A stretch of DNA of 64,000 bases from NCBI RefSeq assembly GCF_041381155.1, contig NC_091147.1, forward strand, positions 34,614,909-34,678,908, read 5' to 3'. Positions 1-9,496 of this stretch are shown one piece after another. Position 1 is the stretch's first letter; every line of letters starts with the position of its first letter. Origin of the DNA: Argopecten irradians (taxonomy: Eukaryota; Mollusca; Bivalvia; Pectinida; Pectinidae). The translations under genes and the position numbers were made by a program. The notes under the pieces were generated by a model. That model did not search any database and was not told the origin of the DNA. It saw only the letters and a list, made by a program, of their open reading frames with translations.

Positions 1-61
1 TCTCGCGAGTCCCGTTACCTGTGTCAAGAGTAGATCGAGAGAATCTCTCCTTACATGTGAA

Positions 62-640
62 GGCATATTAACTTTTGACGGTTTGTTTGTTTGTTTGTTT
101 GTTTGATTAATTAACGTCCTATTAACAGCTATGGTCATGTATGGACGGCCTCCCATATATGCAGTGCTTGTGTGTATGTTGTGCGAGGTGCGTGTTTTGG
201 GAGACTGCGGTATATTCGTGTTATGTCTTCTTGTATAGTGGAACTGTTGCCCTTTTTATAGTGCTATATCACTGAAGCATGCCGCCGAAGACACCAAGCA
301 ACACACCCCACCCGGTCACATTATACTGACAACGGGCGAACCAGTCGTCCCACTCCCTGTATGCTGAACGCTAAGCAGGAGCAGAAACTACCACTTTTAT
401 AGACTTTGGTGTGTCTCGGCCAGGGGACAAAACCCAGAGTCTTCCTCACAGGGGCGAACGCTCAACTCAAGGCCAAAAGTGAGGCGGTGCCAAGGGAGGC
501 ATTAGGAAAGATAAAGTCAGTTAGGAAGAAGAGAAAAGATAAGAGCCTAAATTTAGTCGCCTTTTACGATCATGCAATAGGGGCAGCAGGTAAAATTCTA
601 ACGCCCTACCTGCAGGGCTGCTTTTGACGGTAAGTAGTAC
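62..640 (-). repeat. Long dispersed repeat, TTTG-start, full-length-like copy
   Basis: Begins with a TTTG microsatellite and ATTAACGTCCTATTAACAGC, the same tail as the SINEs, so it may be a related SINE or a LINE 3' end lying on the minus strand. Partial copies are at 17284-17545 and 60660-60845. The 73-residue open frame inside (406-627) is repeat-derived and not a gene. Confidence 0.65.
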
Positions 641-829
641 CCCGATATATAACGTAAAGGGACATTCCGAATATAAGACACTTCCAATGACATGTTGAGC
701 TTTAACGCAAAAATTTCATATCTTTACAATCTAAAACAAACTACAAAAATGAAATATGTTTGCAAAATGAAATATTTTTGCGGAGAACAATGACACAGCG
801 TAAATAGGCGAGAAGCCATCTTTAAAGTT

Positions 830-1110
830 AAATGTGCCATAACCTGGCGAAATATGTAACATACTACTATTTTCAGTGATTTATTTTATTTTATAATTAT
901 AACATTATTATAACATTATTTTTTATAGTGACATTATAATTATTGACATCACTATAAAATGTGAAAAGTAACTGTAGACCACAACCTAGCTTCATGGTTT
1001 GACCATGTGTCCTCATTTTACGGCTCTGTAGACGACGTAAAAATAATGATTTTTGGAAATATTGTCAAAATTCATTTTTAAAGCTTATTCAACTAGTTTG
1101 GTGGTGAATA
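830..1110 (+). repeat. Dispersed repeat, GTGCCATAACTG family, copy 1
   Basis: Shares GTGCCATAACCTGGCGAA, a GACCATGTGTCCTCATTTTA stretch and AAAATGATTTTT with 2097-2500 and, inverted, with about 26750-27260. No coding signal. Confidence 0.5.
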
Positions 1111-1185
1111 ACAGATAAAAGATCTTCGTGATTCGTAAATATGACAGTTAAGGCACATATAACTTTAAGACGAAGAACAACTTAC

Positions 1186-2689
1186 TTGCTGTGAAATTGA
1201 CTTGCAAGCTGGCATTTGTTCCCCGTATAAGGTGACAGGGCTCCGCTGTACACCCATTCACGTTAACAGACTGGATCGTAGCTCCTGTAGATCCTATAAA
1301 AACATTCTGTCAGTATTTTGCAATCAAATACATATTTCTTATCAATTATTATCGTAATTATATAAAAAAAAACCTTTAAAATATAAAGTATTTATTTTAG
1401 TACAATACATAAAACCTATCATAAATTACAAGGTCATGGGAGTAACTCATATAGGATAATTTAATTGAGTAAGAACACTGAATCCGGCAGTCCGGAAAAT
1501 TCGTAATCCGGATTGTTTAGGCTGGAAACGAAGGTGTCCGAATTATCGAGGTTCCACTGTATATTTATCTATGTTTGTAACTAGTTAATCACACACTCTT
1601 ACGTAAATTAATTTTTTTTGTTCTTTAGTAAAAATCCATTGTCATGCGTCTTGTTTGTATCATATATTATACAACAATGCATGGCATGTGTAGTGTAAAT
1701 CTTTGAATGGTTATAACATTGACAAAACCCATTAAAGGTCCACAAACTTTCTGAAACAAAAGTACAAAGTTTCTCAAAAACAACAATAACATAAGAAAAT
1801 ATATATCGCATAAGATAATGTAACAACACCAAAAGAGTGCAAGATTCCCTGTGCAAACTTTTTGATTCATTTCGCGGTTTTGCGGTCTGGCGCAGTGATT
1901 GTCAACTAACGCTCGTTAATTATGACGACGGCGGGAAACATAAGAAGACCCGAGTTCTAAAAATTAACATTTGATTTACATGATTTAGATTGTTCTGATG
2001 GTGACGATAACTGTAGTATTAACGATAAGCTAATAATTTCTGATACTCTACAAAATTGTCAACTTAGATTTTCATTCCCATATTGATATTAAAATTATTT
2101 GTGCCATAACTGTGTAAAAATATTTTTCGTCGGTAATGTATTGAAAGCCATCAGGTTTGATGAATTCATTGTAAAAATCATTCAGAAGAACACACATGAT
2201 GCTTATACTTTACGATTACTAATAACACAGTAAAAATATGAAATAGAATTGGAGAGCACACATTTGTTTCATGCTCTGACCGCATGTACTCATTTTACTA
2301 CATTGCAAAAGTTACTAAAATGATTTTTAGCAGTACTGCCAACAATTATTTTAGCTTTTATCTTTATCTGTAAGATGAACATCTTAACATTGTAAATAAT
2401 GTGATTTTAAATGTTGTGATGGTGAATGAAATGTAACTTTTCTTGGTTATTGAGCATGAAAAAAATGGCACACATCATTTTAAAGGCAGTTTCGGAAAGG
2501 TTATCATGAATTTGGGCACACCCTATATTTGAACTTGGGGTCAATGATAATGAAAATGCCTATGCTCATTTGTAAAACAATATCTGCTTAAATTATGATT
2601 AAGAACTCACCACAGTCTTTGAATGTAATGGAACCAGCAACCGCTGTAACGAAAACAGTTGAAAGAATTGCAAGCACTGTGAATGCCAT
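1186..2689 (-). CDS. NPC2-like (ML domain) secreted lipid-binding protein, copy A, partial
   Basis: Two spliced exons are visible. Exon 1 is 2689-2611 (79 coding bases: start codon, hydrophobic signal peptide MAFTVLAILSTVFVTAVAG, then ITFKDC and a split Gly codon). Exon 2 is 1293-1186 (108 bases), encoding a segment with NGC...EPC, an N-glycosylation site (NAS) and VNFTA. Both junctions have GT-AG ends and the phase is kept (phase 1). The FKDCG start, the GC(x4)PC pair and the order are typical of the NPC2/MD-2-related lipid-recognition family, which binds sterols or other lipids in lysosomes or outside the cell. The third exon (the CP-containing segment) and the last exon must lie left of the window. 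Intron 1 (2610-1294) is filled with repeats. Copy B at 21349-15919 has the same exon lengths, so this is a tandem gene family. A TATA-like box lies about 50 bp upstream of the start codon. Confidence 0.9.
1480..1559. repeat. Pogo-like TIR-end repeat fragment
   Basis: Ends GTGTCCGAATTATCGAGGTTCCACTG followed by TA. The reverse complement CAGTGGAACCTCGATAATTC resembles pogo/Tigger-type termini. A second copy is at 16168-16337. It lies in intron 1 of NPC2 copy A. Confidence 0.5.
1862..2095 (-). repeat. Internal fragment of the AAGGCCCACTACCTTTCC MITE family
   Basis: Shares GATTGTTCTGATGGTGACGATAA and TGATACTCTACAAAATTGTCAA with the insides of 21548-21943 and 35612-35936, but the outer ends are missing. 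Confidence 0.45.
2097..2500 (+). repeat. Dispersed repeat, GTGCCATAACTG family, copy 2
   Basis: Starts TGTGCCATAACTGTGTAAAAATAT and contains CTGACCGCATGTACTCATTTTA. Related to 830-1110 and inverted to 26750-27260. Confidence 0.5.
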
Positions 2690-2738
2690 GGTGGAGATTC
2701 TTGCAGTTCAATGAACACCCTGTGTGAACGCACACACA

Positions 2739-2749
2739 TTTTTATAGAG
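2739..2749 (-). promoter_or_regulatory. TATA box of NPC2-like copy A
   Basis: On the minus strand this reads CTCTATAAAAA, 50-60 bases before the start codon at 2689. That would place transcription start near 2712 with a very short leader. Seen in sequence; function inferred from position. Confidence 0.6.
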
Positions 2750-3084
2750 TTATTTGACCTCGACACTCATGGCTCGCCCCACATCGTCTGATCAAGAGCT
2801 TTTCGGAAGTACGGTCTTCGCATGGGCTCACCTTACGCAGTCACGAGGTCATTTAGTAGTCACCTCATCTCACTGTCCGATCACTCGTACGAGATGGCGA
2901 CTAGTATATCATACAATATATATAATACCATCGACCTATTGATACACTGATAATAAGACCAGATTGGACAATCTGTGATCAGCGAACGCTAACATAACGG
3001 AGACACAACACAAAGTCACAGCAGCTAATAATACGGTAAGTACACAAAACATCATATAAATTCGATTAATGACACCTTTATTGA

Positions 3085-3275
3085 ATATACTCCACTGCTG
3101 ACAAATAGTTTTTTTCTTTATAAAAACAATAGGAGACGAATAAGTCATTTTCTTCTGTTACAAAAATTGCTCGCTTCACACCATTACCAACATTGAAAAG
3201 TTTGAGCTTCTAATTTTACACCAAGATAGAAAAAAATTAAAACAATTAATTGCACCCAGAAAAAAATCCGTAACA
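3085..3275 (-). repeat. Truncated MITE, AAGATGCTCCACC family
   Basis: Contains CTCCACTGCTGACAAATAG, CACCATTACCAACATTG and TTGAGCTTCTAATTTTAC, the 3' half of the family; the other half is absent. Confidence 0.6.
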
Positions 3276-3833
3276 AATATTTTTTTTTATTAGTTTTTGA
3301 GTTAATTAGACTTAAGAATCTACTGTAGATAAATTAGTTTTTTACCTATCCATTATTTATTGATATCTCATATCTATATCTATATATAGCCTATATCTAA
3401 GTATTGGATACCGGAATCGGCCGAAGTTTGCCGAATGGTGCATAGGGTACACTTTTATCGTCTTATCGCGCCATCGCCTCATCGCTCCAATCTCATCCAC
3501 ACGATGGTACGATGGCGCGATAGTAAGCTGTGTGGTCCTATCCAGTTATATAATTAGCTCTTAGTGTAGCTAGCATGATGTTTAAATGAGAAAAAAGGTG
3601 TTATGTAAAAGTAAAAAAAAAATGTGTCAATCAGATATTTTGCAAAAAGCGAAATCTGTATTGTGCAAGAGAGATTTGTGAAATCGGTGATGGTTGATTT
3701 GCTTATGTAGGAAATATATAGCCAGAACTATTATATATAATAATGTATTATTATTTGTGAAACAAGACAGTAGTTTTATAACCACCGAAGAGTCGATGAA
3801 ATTGTGTTTTTAGACAAAAACATACACATAATA
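3276..3833. other. AT-rich intergenic stretch, no gene seen
   Basis: Holds a short TATATC run near 3370-3395 and an imperfect CGATGGCGCGAT-rich patch near 3455-3525. Nothing coding was recognised. Confidence 0.4.
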
Positions 3834-4135
3834 CGATCTCCAGGGGTTCCGATCACCAACGATGTCTACACCACTGGACTAGTAAAAATGGAGGCAACAG
3901 AACAGAACAGGTAATTTAGCCCTTTGATGTACACCAAAAGAGCCGTATAACGGAACACTGTGGTCGACTGTGTGGCTTTGAAGTTGGCCGTCGCCCTCTC
4001 TGTAGTCTTCAAAAGAAAGTTTGCTGCCTTGTAATTGGTTCAGAGTGTTTCCTCTGAGCTGCCTTCAATTTTACTATGAGCTAGTCAAGGGATTTAGAGA
4101 TCGTTAGTGATCGGAACCCCTGGATTATCGTGGAT
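3834..4135. repeat. Palindromic MITE, CTCGATACTCCAGGGGTT family, copy 1
   Basis: The ends CGATCTCCAGGGGTTCCGATCAC and GTGATCGGAACCCCTGGATTATCG are inverted copies. The inside has CACTGGACTAG... and GAGCTAGTCAAGGG arms. Other copies: 15653, 38108, 44421, 51975, 58570, 60889, and the one split by the transposon. Confidence 0.75.
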
Positions 4136-4311
4136 GATGATACGGTAAACACACTACTGAAAAAGCGATTTGAGTAGATCTAGACTGAAGTTGCTTTACT
4201 CAAATAGCTAGGGGCAAACCTCGGCATACAAAACGTTCGATCACAATGAGTAATGGTGTACAGTGAGTGAGTTTGAAAATTTCACACCCATTTCACCACA
4301 GTGAACTTTTT

Positions 4312-4410
4312 TTGGCATATCACAGTAAAACCAACTAAATTCAATTTCGTTACAACTGGTTTGTTTCCGATGTATGTGCAAATTTAATCTACTCTTACAC
4401 GGAATTGTCA
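4312..4410 (+). repeat. Fragment related to the MITE at 47216
   Basis: Shares ATATCACAGTAAAACC, TTTCCGATGTATGTGCAAATTT and GAATTGTCACTTAA with the right half of 47216-47541. The remainder of 4136-4961 shows nothing recognisable. Confidence 0.45.
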
Positions 4411-4961
4411 CTTAAGCATTTCCATCTTTTTCTAGAAAATACAGTAACGCAACCGATTTTAAAATTTCGATTTTGAGTCAATTTCATTTTTACCGAAACA
4501 TCATTACCAATGCAAAACAGGTTATTATGCAGTCTACTTTGTTACCTAAATTATCCCGAGTGTTTTATGTATTATGAAATATTACAGATATTAATCAGTC
4601 ATAATAACATGGGTAACATTAAAAATTTATTACAGATCTGAACTTTGAAGTTTCTTAAAATGCATGTATAACATGAAACATTGGTACTTTCGTTCGAGGT
4701 TTGAAGTTTTCAAACGATTTCTGGGTAGAAATTACATTTTTTAATTGCAACCGGTATTACTATAAATTTAGTATATTAAATTAATAGCATTTGCTTTCTG
4801 CTTTTGGCATTTACTATGTAGAATATCAGCCAAAAAACAACGAAAATTCAAGATAAACAATAATTCAAAAGTCATTAGTAAAAATGTGAAGTAGTAAATT
4901 GATGGACTACAATGGTCCAAATAAGTCATTTTAAAGTGTATAGTTGATATCGGTTATTAAC

Positions 4962-5037
4962 TCAAATCTGGACTGTGCTAGGACCATAGTTAAACTGAAG
5001 GCTGCTCTATAGAGAAAAAACTGACCAATAGCCTGTA
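4962..5037 (+). repeat. Left half of the palindromic repeat split by the transposon
   Basis: AAACTGAAGGC...AAAACTGACCAAT matches the same positions in other copies of the CTCGATACTCCAGGGG family (for example 52010-52060). The right half resumes at 14178. Confidence 0.6.
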
Positions 5038-5091
5038 TTCACGCTTCCGCCATTAAATTCCAAAACGAGGCTGAGGGTGCTTCCCTGACAA
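5038..5091 (+). repeat. Left terminal inverted repeat of the ISL2EU-type element
   Basis: Reads TTCACGCTTCCG... and includes ACGAGGCTGAGGGTGCTTCC. It matches the reverse complement of 14120-14175 with small gaps. The YqaJ start codon is 20 bases inside it. Confidence 0.8.
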
Positions 5092-5889
5092 CATATAACA
5101 TCTCTCCATCATGGCGGCTGATAAGCCAGCATGGACAAAGGCGATGTCATGTGTGCCACCCATCTCCGAAGCTAGAATCGAGGGATGGGCGGAACAGAAA
5201 GATGTCCCATCGAAATCTAAGAAAAGGGGATACAGCAATTTTGCCGAAGGTTACATTCACGAAGTTGAAGGTGTGTTTTATGTATCCAACTCTCCCGTGA
5301 CCTGACCCAGTACCGGTGACGGTGTTTCTTGTGGTTTGGAGTTTACTTGGACTATGTTTAATATGGAATTCATGTATGAAAGATGTATTTTTAGTAGTGT
5401 AAATATATATCAATTATTATATATTTTTCTTAAAATGACCGATTGTTGAATAAGTAACAGTTTTAAGCGATATTTGTCGGACTTTATGAAACGAAAGTAG
5501 GGTGGGCGTGGCTACACGCGACAGGAAAAAGTTTGCTTATAGGCCTAGTTATAACATGTAATGTATGTTTTTCACAAGGAAAAAAATTGTACAGAATTGT
5601 TGAGTATATACATTTTGTAATTTTGTTTTACTACATTTTTAAGTTTGCTTTTCTTGACCCCTGTCCTTGTAATGTTTTGTTTTGCTATTAAATTTATTTT
5701 ATTTTGTTTTCACTTCAGTTTTTGTTAATTTCTGAAGATACACGAAGACATGATTGTAACATGAGTGACAAACATGGTCAGATGAAGATGACAAACATAC
5801 AGCAGCATGCTAACATAACTATTGTGAAATAACACTTAGTTTACACTAGTGTCATTTTATTAAATAGTTTAGATTTATCAATAATATGT

Positions 5890-5946
5890 AACAGGAGAGA
5901 AAAATAAAGGCTGGGATTCGAACCCAGAAATCCCTCCGAACACTAG
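5890..5946 (-). repeat. tRNA-derived SINE fragment, B-box half
   Basis: The minus strand carries GGGTTCGAATCCCAGCC (RNA polymerase III B box). The A-box half is at 6403-6440. The two halves were separated by a MITE (5947-6159) and then a second SINE (6171-6391). Confidence 0.7.
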
Positions 5947-6159
5947 GGCCATTTTCGATTATGTGGTTTGACTAGTTGGACCTAGTTGTTCGTTTATGAA
6001 TTACAAGACGAACCTGATGATTTTATACTGTTTTCAGACGAGCTTTGACAAAGCCTTCACAGGCCTGTATCAAAAACCGCAGGTCCATCAGGATTTATAC
6101 TTGAAATATTGACTTCTACAAACGGTCTAAACGATTGTTCTGAATAAACGAAAATGGCC
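5947..6159. mobile_element. 213-bp MITE with GGCCATTTTCG ends and TAG duplication
   Basis: Inverted ends GGCCATTTTCG (5947-5957) and CGAAAATGGCC (6149-6159) are flanked by TAG at 5944-5946 and 6160-6162. It lies inside the tRNA-like SINE and has no coding capacity. Confidence 0.75.
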
Positions 6160-6170
6160 TAGTGTTATGC

Positions 6171-6391
6171 TTTGGTTTTATTAGTTTAACGTCCTCCCTA
6201 TTAACAGCCAGGGTCATTTAAGGACGTGCCAGGTTTATTGGTGGAGGAAAGCCGGAGTACCCGGAGAAAAACCACTGACCAGCGGTCAGTACCTGGCAAC
6301 TGCCCCACGTGGGATTCAAACTCGCGACCCAGAGGTGGAGGGCTTGTGGTGATATGTCGAGACATCTTAACCACTCGGCCACCGTGGCCCC
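6171..6391 (-). mobile_element. tRNA-derived SINE (Leu/Ser-like head), full length
   Basis: On the minus strand it starts with a tRNA-like head (GTGGCCGAGTGGTTAAGA, A box; GAGTTTGAATCCCA, B box). A conserved body follows, then the tail ...AGGACGTTAAACTAATAAAA. It is flanked by 11-bp near-duplicates TAGTGTTATGC (6160-6170) and TAGCCTTATGC (6392-6402), as expected for LINE-driven insertion. Other copies: 12063, 24571, 29485 and 37602. Confidence 0.85.
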
Positions 6392-6402
6392 TAGCCTTAT
6401 GC

Positions 6403-6440
6403 TCTACCGACTGAGCTACCTCACTGGTGATCGACACTGA
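6403..6440 (-). repeat. tRNA-derived SINE fragment, A-box half
   Basis: The minus strand reads GGTAGCTCAGTCGGTAGAGC, a canonical tRNA D-arm/A box. It is continuous with the B-box half at 5890-5946 once the two later insertions are removed. Confidence 0.7.
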
Positions 6441-6821
6441 CCTATTCTGCTTCACAATTATGAAGTTAAAACATCTGCAGTACTTATTGTGCCAAAAGTA
6501 TTTGGTTGAACATTTTTTTTACTACATACAGTACATATTTTTGGCGTATTACTGTACATTGCTGGCATAAGATGAAGTATTAACGTTTACAATGAAAGCA
6601 AATGTGTCTGTTTGATGCATGGCGCAGATAGCCAACTAAATGGCAATTAGATAACATCAGTAAATATAAGACAACCTGTATTATAGGTGTTCATATCTAA
6701 ATTTATTTTTAAAATACTTCAGGAAGTATCAGTGTAGTAGACCTATTACAATATAATACATGTAATAACTTGGAACTAAACAAGATTATGGAATTCATTT
6801 TTACATAAAAAACTGTTTCAT

Positions 6822-7169
6822 TTAAAGATGCTCCACTGCTGACAGAGCATAAACCATACTCATCATTTGAACAATAATTGGTGTTTGATTGTATATATAT
6901 CTGTATAAATAACACAAAAAGTAATGTAAAATAATTTCGCATTTGGTGCATGTGCGATCAGCTAGTACCTCATCCCATATACATGTAGGACCTAGTGCCA
7001 TTGTTTTTTTTGGGACACAATTACATAAATTTAAATTAGAAGCTCAAAATTTTCAATGTGGTAATGGTGTAAAGTTAGTAACTTTTGTAACTTAAGAAAA
7101 AAACTTATACGTCTTCTCCTGTTTTTGATAGAGAAAAAATACCATTTGTCAGCAGTGGAACATCTCTAG
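6822..7169 (+). mobile_element. MITE, AAGATGCTCCACCGCTGACA family, complete
   Basis: The ends TTAAAGATGCTCCACTGCTGAC and GTCAGCAGTGGAACATCTCTA are inverted repeats. The inside has a conserved AT-rich body with GGTGCATGTGCGATCAG. It is the most frequent MITE here (also 3085, 25655, 25911, 42799, 52946, 62386). Confidence 0.8.
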
Positions 7170-7324
7170 GTATCAAAACATAGAATAGCCATTTACACTA
7201 TCATGGTAACCGAGTAGGTTAATACAATAGACAAAGTCATTTGACACAAAACAAAAATAATTAGGCCTATATATGTCAAGCTTGGAATAACAACTTTCCA
7301 TGAATTTAAGTTAGAAATCTAAAC

Positions 7325-7545
7325 AAGAGACTCAATGTGCCTTAACAGTCATCTGACTACACCTCTAAGGATTTTATTGACAGAAAGTCTTGATTGAAGG
7401 TCAAGGTCATTCATTTAAACAAACTTGGTAGCATTCCAGCAGTCTACAGACCAAATATCAGTATCACCGGGCTTTCAGTTAATGAAAACAAACTGTTTGA
7501 ATGCTAAGTTTACACAATGAGGATGATAATGAACAGAGCACAGAC
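7325..7545 (+). repeat. Degenerate dispersed repeat (CCTTAACAGTCATCTGACTAC type)
   Basis: Starts like the array at 33855 (GCCTTAACGGCCATCTGAC) and continues with GGTCAAGGTCATTCATTT. This type is, from memory, widespread in molluscan genomes. It sits in the YqaJ intron. Confidence 0.5.
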
Positions 7546-9209
7546 AGACTCTAGCTCTGAACAAAACCTAGTCCATGTTAACTCCTAATAATTTCCGTAT
7601 GACATTAATAAATGTGTAGCCAGTTCCGAGTTCTGCATTATGTAATACCAAAAATTCCAATAAACATTCAACATATAAATACAACATTTATCCCATTCAA
7701 GCAGCACACAGGCAAAAAGCTTAATTATATTTTATCACAATGACCACAAAACTTTCATTTTATTTTATTTTTTTTCTTTATTTACTTCCTATTTTCTTTT
7801 AAACTAAGGATCTGTTTTTCTAGATAAATTTATTTTCTTTTGTGCTGTTTCAGTGAGACCATTATCGACAGGATTAGGGTGCGACATAAAAGGAAAGTGC
7901 TTTCCTTCAATGAGGAAAAATGACCCCCCTCATTCTCTACATTTGACCTTGGATTCGAATTCTTCGATTCAAAATTCAAACTGCACATGTAAGGCAGGCT
8001 CAGGCCAATGCAGCCATATCCTCGGTTTATTGTTTACATTAAATCATTATCAAAAACTTAGCCTAAAAAACCATTCCATGAGTTGCTTCAAAAACATCAA
8101 TGCCTCAAACATGGCATATTCCCCAGCGTATGCAAGGTGTCGCACCACAGGCTGTCGATGATATAACTGTTCAAAAAATTTCAAATTTGAAACGAAAGAG
8201 AACAGATGGTGTAAAATCCAAATTCTACTGTCCAATACAACAACCCATCCCATTCGCAAGTATTTTCACCAATCTTTCTACACAACTGGAATCTACCAAT
8301 GTACAGTTAAAAACTTTATTACCAAAAACAATGGAGAATGTTGAAATCACAGACTCGAAAATTGGGCCTGTCCCCAAGGGATCAGTTTTGTCCTACCAGC
8401 AGAAGATATCTCCTCATAACACAAACATTATTAACCACCCAAACTTTCCAACATACCCTCCTTATGAATTGCCAGAGAGTCATAATAGTCTTTCAGTTGT
8501 GTTGAAAATGGGAGAACAGCATGTGTATCAAGGATTAGCTGTAACAACACCTGACAGTATTGATATAGAAAAAAACACTCTAGAACAATCAAAAAATCCA
8601 TACTGGAAAAGTGCTCGCAAATACAGATTAACGTCATCAGTGTTTAAACGTGTTTGCACAAGAAAAAAAGATCATACCGTTCTTGCAGAAACCTTACTTA
8701 GAGGCACAAGAGTGCAAACAGCTGCTATGAAATTTGGCATTGAACATGAGCAGGAAGCCGCAGAATCTTATTCAACAATAACGGGTAACAATGTATACCA
8801 AGCCGGTTTAGTAATAAATCCTTCCTGTAGTCATTTAGGAACTTCACCAGACAGAAAAGTCATTGATCCATCTGTGTCCCCCATGCATGGACTTTTAGAA
8901 ATAAAATGTCCAAACGCAGATTCTATTACAGATCTGAAGTATTTATCTTTGGTGGATAATACATACAAACTGAAGAGTACACATGACTACTATTATCAGA
9001 TCATGGGTCAAATGGGCCTCACAGGTGCCAAGTGGTGTGATTTGTTTGTAATGTGCAGAAATGATTATCATTTAGAGAGAATCAATTTCAACCAAGGGAA
9101 GTGGGATGAGATGAAGATCAAGCTAGACATGTTCTATTTCAGCTACTTTTTACCCCAGTGTGTTAAAAACTGAATATTGCATAGAAAAAAATTGAACGTG
9201 TCAAAGGCA

Positions 9210-9215
9210 AATAAA
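9210..9215 (+). promoter_or_regulatory. Polyadenylation signal AATAAA of the YqaJ gene
   Basis: AATAAA lies 37 bases after the stop codon of the plus-strand nuclease gene, inside the short spacer between the two convergent genes. Confidence 0.55.
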
Positions 9216-9496
9216 AAAATGCCTGATAATTGAAGTAAAATACAGCATGCATGTTTTGTGGAAAATACATACATTTTACCCTTCAATTAGTATTACCAAA
9301 TATCTAGACATAGTTTCCAACCACTTATATTTGTCTAAAACAAAGGAATTGATAGTCAACAAACAAGCATAGAACATTATATCTATGTAAAAGTATTCTT
9401 AAACACCAATCACAATTTTTGTTTTGTTTATGATACTGTATAGTTACTGAATAGCTAAGTATACATAATTCAGTATGAGGATAAATTTTGTTAAAG

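Larger units (their letters stand above)
5111..9173 (+). pseudogene. SWIM zinc finger + YqaJ-type nuclease gene of the transposon, one-base frameshift
   Basis: Exon 1 is 5111-5270 (start ATGGCGGCT; KKRGYSNFAEGYIHEVE), donor GAAG/GTGTGT. Exon 2 is 7854-9173, after TGCTGTTTCAG; the phase joins exactly. Exon 2 first encodes a SWIM zinc finger (CTCKAGSGQCSH, CxCx6CxH, near residues 97-108). At 8091-8095 the frame breaks: the A-tract before ACATCAATG has one base too many, and the family-typical KTSMPQTWH motif continues in the next frame. The remaining 357 residues hold a YqaJ/lambda-exonuclease-like PD-(D/E)XK core. Counted from that frame's first Met it has YRLTSS at 175-180, FGIEHE near 212-217, D251 in TSPDR, E267-x-K269 in LEIKCP and YYQIMGQ near 298-304. 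YqaJ enzymes degrade or process DNA ends; a role in transposition is inferred. Without the extra base the protein would be 492 residues. The shift could be a real inactivating indel or an assembly error in a homopolymer. The 2.6-kb intron is packed with repeats. Confidence 0.87.

Noticed and set aside
406..627. 73-codon plus-strand open frame with basic residues
   Set aside because: It lies wholly in the dispersed repeat 62-640, and an inverted copy occurs at 60660-60845, so it is repeat sequence.
5053..5413. Minus-strand frames over YqaJ exon 1
   Set aside because: Shadows of the plus-strand exon, which has family motifs and a matching donor.
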